DNA from: a virus
DNA length: 41,199 bases
Virus record (IMG/VR): IMGVR_UViG_3300048999_000133
Coordinates: 1-41,199 of that record
Strand: one strand, 5' to 3'
The notes beneath the pieces are model-generated. The model was not told where the DNA came from. It ran no database searches and saw only the letters and a program-made list of their open reading frames with translations. A program made the translations under genes and the position numbers. Position 1 is the first letter of the stretch. Every line of letters begins with the position of its first letter. Below are positions 8,174 to 15,076 of this stretch, piece after piece.

Positions 8174-8391
8174 CACTTCTGCTCTTCCGCCTTGTAAACC
8201 TCCATCGCCTGGCGCACGACGCGGACCCGATGCCCGACCGATTCCCCGGCGTGGTCCTTGGCCGCCTGCTTGGTGTCCGGCCCTTCTGGACAGACCCATT
8301 CGTCGGGGCACGGAGTCTCGTCGTCGACACCCAGACACTGGGCCCAGGGCAGCGCCTGCCCGGAGAAGATCGTCTTTACCTTGACCAGCAT
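8173..8391 (-). CDS. Small protein of unknown function
   Basis: A 72-residue protein starting at ATG 8391 behind the recurrent leader cgctggaggtaacacc. The middle has a short Cys/Pro segment (DDETPCPDEWVCPEG) and the C-terminus is a charged helix ending KAEEQK. It is the first gene after the hairpin at 8415-8447. No family is recognised. Confidence 0.72.
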   Translation of the reverse strand: MLVKVKTIFSGQALPWAQCLGVDDETPCPDEWVCPEGPDTKQAAKDHAGESVGHRVRVVRQAMEVYKAEEQK

Positions 8392-8414
8392 GGTGTTACC
8401 TCCAGCGAGAGAAG

Positions 8415-8447
8415 AGAGCCGGGCCCCAGGGGCAAGGGCCCGGCTCT
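8415..8447 (-). terminator. Stop-proximal perfect hairpin without U-tract
   Basis: A perfect 12-bp stem (agagccgggccc pairing with gggcccggctct, loop of 9) begins 15 bases beyond the stop of the collagen-like gene in the transcribed direction. No T-run follows on either strand. U-less terminators and 3' stabilising hairpins are both known in high-GC actinobacteria; which applies here is not visible. Confidence 0.6.
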
Positions 8448-8462
8448 GGTAAGTGGGGTTGG

Positions 8463-9269
8463 TCAGCCGACGCGGACAGCGTCGATCTGGGCGGAGACCG
8501 TGATCTTGCCCGATGCGTACGCCGAGCCGTCGGAGTTGTAGCCGAACCCGTACGCCGTGACGGTGGTGGTCTCGGTGACGGTGACGATCTTCGTAGTAGC
8601 GCCCATCAGCTCCCGGCCGACGGTGCCCGAGATGTCGTTGCCCATGATCGTGCCGGCATCGCCGGGGTAGCGGAGGGCCAGCTGCGGAAGCGTCTTCGGT
8701 GCGTCGGCCGCGGCAGCTTCAGTGCGGTTGAACACCGCGGTGGTGTTCACCAGCCAGGTGCCCGGCGTCAGCGAGAAGGTTCCGAGGGTGGTGGCGTTGG
8801 CTGCGAAGGGCCCGCCGATGTGCTCGACGGTGGTCTCAGCGATCGACTTACTGAGTCCCAGGCCACCCTTGACATCGGTTGCCGGGTCACCCGCAGGTCC
8901 CGTGTCGCCCTTCGGACCGGTGGCTCCGGTCTCGCCGACGGATCCTTGCGGTCCCACCGGTCCGGTGTCGCCTTTCGGCCCCTGTGCACCAGTGCCGACG
9001 GTGTTGAGCTTGGTCCGGACGGCCGGCGCCAGCTTGGCTTCGGTGACGATGCTGTCGTTCAGGGTGTTCTGCCAGACCGAGCCGTCGGCGTTGTGCGACA
9101 GCAGGTAGTCCCAGGTGCCGGTGTAGATGTCCTGCTGGCCCAGGGTGTTGTCGACGAAGCTCGAGCCACCGCGGTACGGACCGTCCCCGGGGTTCGCCGT
9201 GGCAGCAGAACCGCCACCCAGCAACACGACGCTGGCGACTGCCAGGATCGCGAGAATCTTGGTACGCAT
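8463..9269 (-). CDS. Secreted collagen-like protein
   Basis: A 268-residue protein. I chose ATG 9269 because it has a ggaggtatt ribosome site and opens a classic signal peptide: basic MRTK, a hydrophobic core (ILAILAVASVVLLGGG) and a likely cleavage after SAATA. Residues 95-130 or so carry Gly-X-Y repeats (GPKGDTGPVGPQG). The C-terminal 120 residues are Thr/Gly-rich beta-type sequence resembling the globular heads of bacterial collagen-like proteins. It is unusual for a phage early operon to encode an exported trimeric stalk protein; it would act outside the infected cell. Surface shielding or attachment are possible roles, not shown by the sequence. Confidence 0.8.
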   Translation of the reverse strand: MRTKILAILAVASVVLLGGGSAATANPGDGPYRGGSSFVDNTLGQQDIYTGTWDYLLSHNADGSVWQNTLNDSIVTEAKLAPAVRTKLNTVGTGAQGPKGDTGPVGPQGSVGETGATGPKGDTGPAGDPATDVKGGLGLSKSIAETTVEHIGGPFAANATTLGTFSLTPGTWLVNTTAVFNRTEAAAADAPKTLPQLALRYPGDAGTIMGNDISGTVGRELMGATTKIVTVTETTTVTAYGFGYNSDGSAYASGKITVSAQIDAVRVG

Positions 9270-9300
9270 TGAATACCTCCAGTTGAGGGCTGGTCTACCT

Positions 9301-9358
9301 GACCAACCGAAGCGGTACCGGCCCCGCATCCAGGTGTCCGGTACCGCTTCGGTGGGTC
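9301..9358 (-). terminator. Very strong stop-proximal hairpin without U-tract
   Basis: Arms ccgaagcggtaccgg (9307-9321) and ccggtaccgcttcgg (9338-9352) pair perfectly over 15 bp. Pairing continues outwards to 9301/9358 with one mismatch, giving about 20 of 21 pairs, and reaches the stop codon of the gene at 9357-9716. No T-run follows in the leftward direction. Confidence 0.65.
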
Positions 9359-9716
9359 ATGCTTCAGTGTGATCGGCCGCGTAGCCGAGCTTCATCGCTT
9401 GGTCAGCGTGCTCGTCGAAGCTCTTCAGCCGGTCCAGCGCTTTCTGTGCGTCGACCGGACCGGCGATCATCACCAGTGCCAGCAACGACTGCTCCATCCA
9501 GGACAGTACGACGTACACCAGCGAAGCCATGCCAGTGAGCACGGCGCCGAATTCAACCACTCCCCACAGAACCTGAGTCTCCTTCTGGAACAGGCCCACG
9601 GTCACGGTGTGGGTGAGACCGATGATCATCAGCGCGATACCGAAGATCAGACCCAGCGCCAGGAAGATAACCTTCGCGGCCCGGATGAAGTTGACGGTTT
9701 CCAGTGCACGTTTCAT
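9357..9716 (-). CDS. Membrane protein with two or three transmembrane segments
   Basis: A 119-residue protein with a taaggggaaagtc leader before ATG 9716. Hydrophobic segments lie at about 12-38 (VIFLALGLIFGIALMIIGLT) and 49-72 (VLWGVVEFGAVLTGMASLVY), with a weaker one near 76-86. The C-terminal 30 residues are soluble and charged (DAQKALDRLKSFDEHADQ). It lies between a 25-residue membrane peptide gene and the secreted collagen-like gene, forming an envelope-directed group. No known family is recognised; superinfection exclusion or a second lysis protein are guesses. Confidence 0.72.
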   Translation of the reverse strand: MKRALETVNFIRAAKVIFLALGLIFGIALMIIGLTHTVTVGLFQKETQVLWGVVEFGAVLTGMASLVYVVLSWMEQSLLALVMIAGPVDAQKALDRLKSFDEHADQAMKLGYAADHTEA

Positions 9717-9726
9717 GACTTTCCCC

Positions 9727-9804
9727 TTAGATGGTGAAGATTACGGCGATCCAGACTACGACGGCGACCGATAACGCGACCAACGTCAGGCGTTCCAAAG
9801 TCAC
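9727..9804 (-). CDS. 25-residue single-pass membrane peptide
   Basis: A GTG at 9804 overlaps the stop of the upstream gene (GTGA) and opens a 25-residue reading frame whose last 18 residues are one hydrophobic span (LVALSVAVVVWIAVIFTI), ending TAA at 9727, ten bases before the next start. Coupling and composition support a real gene despite its size. Tiny membrane peptides of this form act in other phages as lysis or exclusion modulators; no specific role can be assigned here. Confidence 0.65.
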   Translation of the reverse strand: MTLERLTLVALSVAVVVWIAVIFTI

Positions 9805-10346
9805 AGGATCTCGAGCCGCGTTTCCGTGCGCTCGGTGGTGTACTTCTCGATCAGGCCCGGGTTGTCGGCCGCACACTCCGCCTTGTTGAAGTACGACTTC
9901 GGGATGACCTTGGCGTACAGCACCCGCTGTCCGGCGATGGCGCCGTACTCCTTGCCGGACTCGCGGAGCCGGGCCAAGATCTGGTCCCGGGCTTCGTCCG
10001 CTGACTTCTTGGCGTCGGCTGCGGCCCGGCGAGCGGTGGCCAGCTGCTGGTACAAGTGCGCCATATCGTCCATCGGAACGGCTTCGGCGTCCGTGGTGCT
10101 GGTGTCGCTGAAGAAGATCCCCATCAGCGACGCACCCATGGCCGGGCTCATCGGGGCGGTGACATCCACCTGGAACGGACCGAAGGGCTTGGCCGTTCCG
10201 GAGATCAGGACATCTGTCACGGTCAGCAGCTGAGTGCCGTCGATGTACGCCGGGTCCACACCATTGGCCTGGAGCCAGTTGCAGAACGGCCAAAACATGT
10301 CACCCCAGACGGATTCGGGACAGTTAGCCGGGATCGTGAATTGCAT
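9801..10346 (-). CDS. Hypothetical protein with central coiled coil
   Basis: A 181-residue protein starting at ATG 10346 (aggaaagggttttcc upstream). The N-terminal 85 residues are mixed and hydrophobic, with WGDMFWPFCNWLQANG. Residues about 95-128 form an Ala/Arg/Asp-rich helix (ATARRAAADAKKSADEARDQ) of coiled-coil type. The C-terminal part (GKEYGAIAGQRVLYAKVI) ends in a charged helix. Proteins carrying such a region next to Cas4/RecB-like nucleases occur in other phages, but I cannot name a family. A recombination accessory role is a weak inference from the nearby nuclease at 10595-11368. Confidence 0.65.
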   Translation of the reverse strand: MQFTIPANCPESVWGDMFWPFCNWLQANGVDPAYIDGTQLLTVTDVLISGTAKPFGPFQVDVTAPMSPAMGASLMGIFFSDTSTTDAEAVPMDDMAHLYQQLATARRAAADAKKSADEARDQILARLRESGKEYGAIAGQRVLYAKVIPKSYFNKAECAADNPGLIEKYTTERTETRLEIL

Positions 10347-10389
10347 GGAAAACCCTTTCCTAGTTCAGGTCCGATCGTTCAGAGACCCA

Positions 10390-10405
10390 GACCGGTTTCC
10401 CGGTC
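10390..10405 (-). other. Small GAAA-tetraloop hairpin after a stop codon
   Basis: In the leftward transcript this reads GACCGG GAAA CCGGTC: six pairs closed by a GNRA tetraloop, 16 bases beyond the stop of the small gene at 10421-10579. GNRA loops make unusually stable hairpins. It belongs to the same set of stop-proximal hairpins seen at 8415, 9301, 11717 and 12235. Confidence 0.5.
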
Positions 10406-10420
10406 CAGGAGTCCCAGCGA

Positions 10421-10579
10421 TCAGCGCTTGCGGTTCCAGCCTTCACGGAAGGCGTTGGCCAGTTCGGTGTCGTCGGGGTAGAGGGCTTCGGCGGTGGCGA
10501 TCGGCTGGTTCTTCCGGCCTTCGCCGCGCATCTTGGCTACTTCGATCTGCTGATGGCGGGGGTTCTTCGTTGTCGGCAT
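10421..10579 (-). CDS. 52-residue basic protein, probably leaderless
   Basis: ATG 10579 to TGA 10421 encodes 52 residues beginning MPTTKNPRHQQIEVAKMRGE and ending EGWNRKR. It is basic and helical. No ribosome site lies upstream; instead a TAAAGT -10 box sits exactly six bases before the ATG, so the mRNA probably starts at the ATG. The GC-rich codon use agrees with a gene. A small DNA- or RNA-binding protein is possible, but there is no recognisable motif. Confidence 0.65.
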   Translation of the reverse strand: MPTTKNPRHQQIEVAKMRGEGRKNQPIATAEALYPDDTELANAFREGWNRKR

Positions 10580-10585
10580 GTGAAA

Positions 10586-10591
10586 ACTTTA
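10586..10591 (-). promoter_or_regulatory. Leftward promoter, leaderless type
   Basis: In the leftward sense the sequence is GATGTTAAAGTTTTCACATG. The -10 box TAAAGT fits the actinobacterial TANNNT rule, and six bases (TTTCAC) separate it from the ATG at 10579, which is the spacing of leaderless mRNAs. The same GATGTTA-type element occurs at 15908, 19035 and 19929. It fills the gap between the nuclease stop and the small gene. Confidence 0.6.
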
Positions 10592-10594
10592 ACA

Positions 10595-11368
10595 TCACTT
10601 GGCGTCGCAACACAAGCCCTGTCCTGCGGAACCCTTGTACGGGCAGAAGTAGCATCCCGATCCCGGCTTGGCTGCGATCTGGAGCAGGGGCGCACGGTTG
10701 GCGTCGCTGGCTCCGGTGCCGGCGACGTACATCCGGACCTGGCCCAGCCGGTTCAGCGCCATCTGTGCTTTGGCCGGGTTGTACGGATCGGACCAGACGT
10801 ACAGATCCTGGAGCGTTTTGGTTGCTCCGAAGATCGCGAGCGCCACCCGCTCGACGACGTAGCCCTTGTTCACCCAGCCATTGCCGTAGGTGTGACCCTG
10901 GATTTCGTACTTCTCCGACATGTAGCCCTTGGCGTACTCACTGTGCTGGGTCGCACCGAGAAACTTCCAGTCGACCACGGTCCTGGTCGGGCGGTGGTAG
11001 GCGTCGCTGGTGCCGATGACGCCGGCCCCGCAGTCGAGCTTGCATTCTAGGTCCCACTGATCGCGTGGGAGGTTGTCCTCCATCCAGGCGTGCATGGCCA
11101 CGCCGCGGATGCTCGGCAACGGGTCCAGCCAGCTGGGGTTCTTCGCCACCCCGGCCACCTTGTACGCGACCTGGCGCGTGCACGGTTCCCCGATCTCCGA
11201 CGGGCCGATGGCCTTCTGGATGTTTCGCGCGGCACCGTTCGCTGCCTCGGTCATCTGGGCGATGATCAGTTCCCGAAGCGCTTCCGAGTACGGGTTGTTG
11301 CCGCCACGCTGCCCGACCCGGGCCTTGACGTTGACCGGTACCGGGGAGAACGTGCCCAGTACGGTCAC
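10595..11368 (-). CDS. Cas4/RecB-like PD-(D/E)XK exonuclease with likely Fe-S cluster
   Basis: A 257-residue protein starting at GTG 11368, which overlaps the previous stop. The nuclease core is readable: His93 in GVAMHAW, Asp122 in GTSD, the Asp133-Trp-Lys135 pair in VVDWKF, and the QxxxY motif Gln157-Tyr161 (QGHTY). Cys63, Cys239, Cys242 and Cys253/254 have the one-plus-three arrangement that binds a [4Fe-4S] cluster in Cas4 and AddB. The protein probably resects DNA ends for recombination or concatemer processing, working with the SSB, helicase and polymerase of the same operon. Phage Cas4-like proteins without a CRISPR array are common. Confidence 0.85.
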   Translation of the reverse strand: MTVLGTFSPVPVNVKARVGQRGGNNPYSEALRELIIAQMTEAANGAARNIQKAIGPSEIGEPCTRQVAYKVAGVAKNPSWLDPLPSIRGVAMHAWMEDNLPRDQWDLECKLDCGAGVIGTSDAYHRPTRTVVDWKFLGATQHSEYAKGYMSEKYEIQGHTYGNGWVNKGYVVERVALAIFGATKTLQDLYVWSDPYNPAKAQMALNRLGQVRMYVAGTGASDANRAPLLQIAAKPGSGCYFCPYKGSAGQGLCCDAK

Positions 11369-11685
11369 GCTTCGCCGTCCAGGATTCCCTTGAGCTTTTC
11401 GGCTATGTCGGCATAGATCTGCCAGTCCTCAGGCTCTGATTCTGCCTTAGTTTCGCAATACGACAACAGCGATCGGAGCGCTTCGTCTCGCATCACGTCA
11501 GCCAGAATCGGTGCATCTTCCAGCAATCGGGTGGCGTAGGCCCTGAACTGATTCTTGTTGGTGTCGTCGGCGTACGCCGGGAATGGTGCATCGGGTGCGT
11601 TGTCGGGGCGATCCCAGACCCCACCCTGGCCGTATTCCCAGTGCTTCTTTGCAACGTGCTCGATCAGTTCCTTGATATTTGCCAT
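11365..11685 (-). CDS. Small acidic protein of unknown function
   Basis: A 106-residue protein from ATG 11685; a TTG six bases upstream of it is an alternative start (a ribosome-like aggag lies four bases before the TTG and ten before the ATG). It is acidic and helical in the second half (RLLEDAPILADVMRDEALRS). Its stop overlaps the nuclease start (GTGA), so it may act with the nuclease. Just upstream lies GAACCGATAG, a ten-base match to the repeat unit at 22986. No family is recognised. Confidence 0.7.
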   Translation of the reverse strand: MANIKELIEHVAKKHWEYGQGGVWDRPDNAPDAPFPAYADDTNKNQFRAYATRLLEDAPILADVMRDEALRSLLSYCETKAESEPEDWQIYADIAEKLKGILDGEA

Positions 11686-11716
11686 GGGCAATAATCTCCT
11701 ATCGGTTCAGCACCGA

Positions 11717-11743
11717 CCCCGCTCCCGGGACAGGAAGCAGGGG
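11717..11743 (-). other. Stop-proximal hairpin with one bulge
   Basis: Arms ccccgctcc and ggaagc-a-gggg pair with one bulged base and one wobble, six bases after the stop of the gene at 11750-11941. There is no T-run. It is weaker than the hairpins at 9301 and 12235 but in the same position relative to a stop codon. Confidence 0.4.
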
Positions 11744-11749
11744 CGACGC

Positions 11750-11941
11750 TCAACCCAAAGGGTTGTGCATCTTGCAAACAGAATCCAACCGCTCGCAACT
11801 GCACTTCGCCCCACTGTCGATGACCAGCGGTGGTTCGAACATCGGAGCCAGACCAGCCGCGCGCTCTTCGTCGGTGAGACCGTCGTTCCCGAGCTCGCCG
11901 CGAGGGTCGTCCGGGTGGGGTTCGTCAGCCCACGGGCTCAT
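11750..11941 (-). CDS. Small MSPW-type protein of unknown function
   Basis: A 63-residue protein from ATG 11941 (gaggagtcggcag upstream), overlapping the preceding gene by 17 bases. It begins MSPWADEPHPDDP, acidic and proline-rich, much like the 26-residue product at 19038-19118 (MSPWLPHDPAPEP). The C-terminus has CSCERLDSVCKMH, a possible metal or disulfide cluster. The function is unknown. Confidence 0.68.
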   Translation of the reverse strand: MSPWADEPHPDDPRGELGNDGLTDEERAAGLAPMFEPPLVIDSGAKCSCERLDSVCKMHNPLG

Positions 11942-12212
11942 CTGCCGACTCCTCACCCGGGTACGGGTCGTACTCATCCGTCACCGGCACTGGTGCGAAC
12001 TTCCCCAGCTTCGGTTCGGGCGCCGGCTCCGGGATGGGCAGCGTGACGACGATGGATTTGAGCCGGGGCTTGTATTCGATCGTCGCCCCCGCCGTCAGCG
12101 CGGCCACGATGTCGTTCAGCTCGAGCTCACCACTGGCGGCCGGTGCCAGCAGATCACGAAGACGCTTCTCCGCCCCGGCGACCGCGGTGTATTCGTTCCT
12201 GGTTCTGGGCAC
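11925..12212 (-). CDS. Hypothetical protein
   Basis: A 95-residue protein starting at GTG 12212 behind cagggagacagca. The N-terminal half is helical (GAEKRLRDLLAPAASGELEL), then IVAALTAGATIEYKPRLKSI and a proline/acidic C-terminus. It lies just downstream of the putative SSB gene and its hairpin. No family is recognised. Confidence 0.68.
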   Translation of the reverse strand: MPRTRNEYTAVAGAEKRLRDLLAPAASGELELNDIVAALTAGATIEYKPRLKSIVVTLPIPEPAPEPKLGKFAPVPVTDEYDPYPGEESADEPVG

Positions 12213-12234
12213 TGCTGTCTCCCTGAGACGAAGG

Positions 12235-12265
12235 GGCGGGAGCCAGATTACGACTGGCTCCCGCC
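12235..12265 (-). terminator. Stop-proximal perfect hairpin without U-tract
   Basis: A perfect 12-bp stem (ggcgggagccag with ctggctcccgcc, 7-base loop attacga) lies 10 bases beyond the stop of the putative SSB gene. No T-run follows on the leftward strand. It may stabilise the SSB mRNA 3' end or reduce downstream transcription. Confidence 0.6.
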
Positions 12266-12275
12266 GGGGTGGGTG

Positions 12276-13241
12276 TTACTGGAACTGGCCGCTGTTGAGC
12301 TGGTTCAGCGCGGCCTGGGCCGCCGGGTTGTTCTGGCCGGGAGCGGGCTGCTGGAACTGACCCTGGTTCGGGTCCTGTGTCGGCTGACCGAACTGGCCCT
12401 GGTTCTGCTGGAACCCCTGCTGCGCGGGGGCGCCACCGAACTGGCCACCCTGCGGGGCCTGTTGGCCAAACTGACCCTGGGACGGGTCATTGGCCGGGCC
12501 CGGGTTCCCGAAGCCCTGAGCGGGCACCTGGCCCCCGAACTGTCCCTGCTGTGCCGGGGCCTGCTGCTGGAACCCCTGCTGAGGCACCTGGCCGCCGAAG
12601 CCGCCACCCTGAGCGGGCGCCTGGTTCGGCTGCTGGTTGCCCCACTGGGGCTGGCCGCCGGGCTGTTCGAACCTGGACGCCGGTGCTCCGAAGCCGCCCT
12701 GGTTCTGCTGGGGGGCCTGGCCGCCGAACATCCCGCCCTGGTTCTGCGGTGCCTGTTGCTGGAACCCCTGCTGGGGCTGACCGCCGAAACCGGTGTTACC
12801 GGCCGCGGCCACTGCTGCCTGCTCGCGACGGGCGCGCTCCTGGGCCACCATGCCCCAGTTGTTGTAGGCCTGGTTTGCAGCCGCCATTTCGGCCGGCTCG
12901 AGTTCGACCGGTGCCGCGTAGCCACCGAACTTGCCACCGGCCACACGGGTCAGCTTCAGCGGAAGCACGGTGCCGGAACCGACAGCGCTCTTGAAATTGT
13001 CGACCAGGGCACCGCTGGTAGTCAGGACGTTGATCAGCACTTGGCCGGTCTGGACGTCCATCAGGTCGAACCAGACAGCTTCGATCGTCGCGCCCTGGCC
13101 GTTGTTGGCCATCTTCGACTGGAAGCTGTCGCTGTACTCGACCGGCTGTACCAGGTAGGGGCGGTTGTAGACCCACTGCTGGCGGAGGTCGAGCTTGTCC
13201 CCGGCTACGCGGGAACGGGGGGTGAAGGTACCGAGCGTCAT
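12276..13241 (-). CDS. Putative ssDNA-binding protein with long Gln/Gly/Pro-rich tail
   Basis: A 321-residue protein; ATG 13241 follows caggagaccaaacc. Residues 1-135 form a folded domain with strands such as TIEAVWFDLMDVQTGQVLIN and VLPLKLTRVAGGKF, compatible with an OB-fold. From about residue 145 to the end the sequence is low-complexity, built from repeats of the form QQGFQQQAPxxQG, FGGQAPQ and NQGQFG. Position between helicase, polymerase and Cas4-like nuclease and the domain-plus-disordered-tail plan suggest an SSB. The usual acidic C-terminal tip is absent (it ends NSGQFQ), so the assignment is an inference. Confidence 0.6.
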   Translation of the reverse strand: MTLGTFTPRSRVAGDKLDLRQQWVYNRPYLVQPVEYSDSFQSKMANNGQGATIEAVWFDLMDVQTGQVLINVLTTSGALVDNFKSAVGSGTVLPLKLTRVAGGKFGGYAAPVELEPAEMAAANQAYNNWGMVAQERARREQAAVAAAGNTGFGGQPQQGFQQQAPQNQGGMFGGQAPQQNQGGFGAPASRFEQPGGQPQWGNQQPNQAPAQGGGFGGQVPQQGFQQQAPAQQGQFGGQVPAQGFGNPGPANDPSQGQFGQQAPQGGQFGGAPAQQGFQQNQGQFGQPTQDPNQGQFQQPAPGQNNPAAQAALNQLNSGQFQ

Positions 13242-13276
13242 GGTTTGGTCTCCTGTCTCTCGCTCGGTGGATGGGT

Positions 13277-13316
13277 GGCCCGCTGGGATGCGTGTTCCCT
13301 GAAGATCCAGCGGGCC
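13277..13316 (-). other. Hairpin upstream of the putative SSB gene
   Basis: Arms ggcccgctgg (13277-13286) and ccagcgggcc (13307-13316) pair perfectly over 10 bp with a 20-base loop. In the leftward transcript it lies about 35 bases before the SSB start and follows a second hairpin at 13321-13371. Tandem hairpins here suggest RNA processing or a control point between helicase and SSB expression. Confidence 0.5.
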
Positions 13317-13320
13317 GGCA

Positions 13321-13371
13321 CCCGGTAGCGCTTCTGATTACGGTTAAGGTGAAAGGTTTATCGCTACCGGG
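13321..13371 (-). other. Hairpin after the helicase stop
   Basis: Arms cccggtagcg (13321-13330) and cgctaccggg (13362-13371) pair perfectly over 10 bp around a 31-base A/T-richer loop (gattacggttaaggtgaaag...). It begins 20 bases after the helicase stop. The long loop could hold an operator or promoter. Confidence 0.5.
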
Positions 13372-13377
13372 CAAAGC

Positions 13378-13393
13378 TCACATTACCACATTA
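13378..13393 (-). promoter_or_regulatory. 16-bp motif TAATGTGGTAATGTGA, first copy
   Basis: In the leftward sense the motif TAATGTGGTAATGTGA begins with the helicase TAA stop codon. It consists of two 8-base repeats (TAATGTGG, TAATGTGA), each containing a TANNNT hexamer. An identical copy occurs at 23343-23358 on the other strand, also starting at a stop codon. It may be a promoter or an operator for a phage regulator. Confidence 0.5.
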
Positions 13394-15076
13394 GGGGGCA
13401 ATCCAGACCCCTACGTTCGGGTCCAGCGTCACGCTGGCGAAGTACCGGCTGATGATGTCCGAAACGGGACCTTTTCTCATGCCTTCTTCGACCGGCAGCC
13501 CGAACTGGCCGGCGAACGCCAGCTGCTGTTTGCTGGCCGCGCGCTTGCGCCAGTCCGCCGTACGGCTGCTGACGGAAGGGTCCTCGTTCTCCGCGTAGTC
13601 CTGGCACACCATCATCGCCGCGGCTTGGTCCAGGCTGCCGATGGCGAAGTTGCCACCCACCATCGACCGGGTCCCGCCGGTGTATCCGACGGAGTACAGG
13701 TCCGGCTCCTCCCGGCGCCGGGCAATGAACCACACCCGTTCCTTGGTGGGGATAAACCAGATACCGGCCGCGGTACGGAGCCAGACCGACGTCGACCCGG
13801 CAAACAGGTCCACTTCGATGTCGTGCTCGCCACGCACCAGCTCGATTGCTTCTTCGGTGACAACGTCGCACGCGCAAGTGCACGTGCATCGGCCCAGTTC
13901 CTTGTTCCGGCGGCAGTCGATCTTCGTCTCGCCGTCGTTGCAACAGGACAGGGTCGGCAGCTCCCAGCAGGAACACAGCGCCGGGCCGGTCTGCTTGGTC
14001 TCGGCTCCGTCGGTCTTCGTCTGGGTCAGGTCGGTGATGCTGGCCAGCGAGTGGTTGGCCGCGTCGCCGGTGATGTCCAACAGGACCGCCTTCTCCTTGC
14101 CCGGGAAGAGACGGAGCGCGCGGCCGGCCATCTGCTGCCACAGACCGCGGCTCTTCGTCGGCCGGGCCATGATCGCGCAACTGATGGCCGGGATGTCGAA
14201 CCCCTCCGTCAGTACGCCGACCGACGCCAGTACCTGGGTCTGTCCACCGCGGAGCCGTTCGTACGTCGCCTGGCGCTCGGATGTCGGGGTGTGACCGAAG
14301 ACCGTCTCGGTGCTGATCCCGGCTTGGTACAGGCCCAGCGCGAGCTGGTTGCAACTGTTGATCGACGGGGCGAACAGGATCGTGGGCAGGCCTTCGGCGT
14401 ACTTGCGCCAGGCCACCGGGATCAGCTCGGCTGCCGAGCTCGCCTCCATCGCCGCGCCCAGGCTCTGGTCGGTGTAGTCCCCAGCTGTAGATTTCGCTGT
14501 GGACAAGTCCAGGTCCGGTACGACGACGGTCCGGGCTTCGACGTCGACCAGGTAGCCGTGCTCGATGGCCCACTGGACGTCGCGCTCCATCACCACAGAC
14601 CAGTCGTTTCCGAGTTTGGCCGAATCGGTGCGGCTGAACGTGGCGGTAAAGCCGGCGGCCAGGGTGGTGCCGCCGATCACACCGAGCCGGGTCAGCAGCT
14701 CCCGGTTCTGCTTGCTGGCGAAGTGGTGCAGTTCATCGGCGACGACGACGGACCGGGGTCCGATGTCGCGTCCGCCGTACAGCGACTGGACCGTGGCCAC
14801 CACTACGGGCGCTTCGATTTCGTTGCGGGCCGCCTTCACCACGCCGACGTCGCGAACTCCCATCGCGTGGAGCTTGGCAACGGTCTGGGTCACCAGCTCT
14901 TCGCGGTGCACCAGGATCACGATGCGGTGCTCCGGCAACAGCTGTCGCGTGAGCTCGGAAAAGATCACCGTCTTACCGACGCCGGTCGGCAGCACCACCG
15001 CGGCCGGGCCGCCTTCGGTGACCCAGTGTTTGGTGATGGCTTCGATGGCTTCGTGCTGGTAGGCGCGGAGTTTCAC
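13391..15076 (-). CDS. SF2 DEAD/DEAH-type helicase with cysteine-rich insert
   Basis: A 561-residue helicase from GTG 15076, which overlaps the previous stop. Motifs in order: Q-like RAYQHEAIEA (4-13), Walker A LPTGVGKT (29-36), motif II DELH (114-117, a variant of DEAH), motif III TAT (144-146), and motif VI QMAGRALR (315-322). After the second RecA domain comes a cluster of about ten cysteines (368-403, including CSC, SCC, CTCTCAC), likely zinc-binding. The rest has no recognised domain. Such helicases in phage replication operons unwind DNA for replication or recombination. DELH in place of DEAH is the only departure from the family pattern. Confidence 0.88.
   Translation of the reverse strand: MKLRAYQHEAIEAITKHWVTEGGPAAVVLPTGVGKTVIFSELTRQLLPEHRIVILVHREELVTQTVAKLHAMGVRDVGVVKAARNEIEAPVVVATVQSLYGGRDIGPRSVVVADELHHFASKQNRELLTRLGVIGGTTLAAGFTATFSRTDSAKLGNDWSVVMERDVQWAIEHGYLVDVEARTVVVPDLDLSTAKSTAGDYTDQSLGAAMEASSAAELIPVAWRKYAEGLPTILFAPSINSCNQLALGLYQAGISTETVFGHTPTSERQATYERLRGGQTQVLASVGVLTEGFDIPAISCAIMARPTKSRGLWQQMAGRALRLFPGKEKAVLLDITGDAANHSLASITDLTQTKTDGAETKQTGPALCSCWELPTLSCCNDGETKIDCRRNKELGRCTCTCACDVVTEEAIELVRGEHDIEVDLFAGSTSVWLRTAAGIWFIPTKERVWFIARRREEPDLYSVGYTGGTRSMVGGNFAIGSLDQAAAMMVCQDYAENEDPSVSSRTADWRKRAASKQQLAFAGQFGLPVEEGMRKGPVSDIISRYFASVTLDPNVGVWIAP

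Noticed and set aside
11679-13328. 549-codon open frame on the plus strand opposite the putative SSB
   Set aside because: Its repeats (LLEPLL, TGRLVRLL) are the mirror of the Gln/Gly repeats on the other strand; no independent support.
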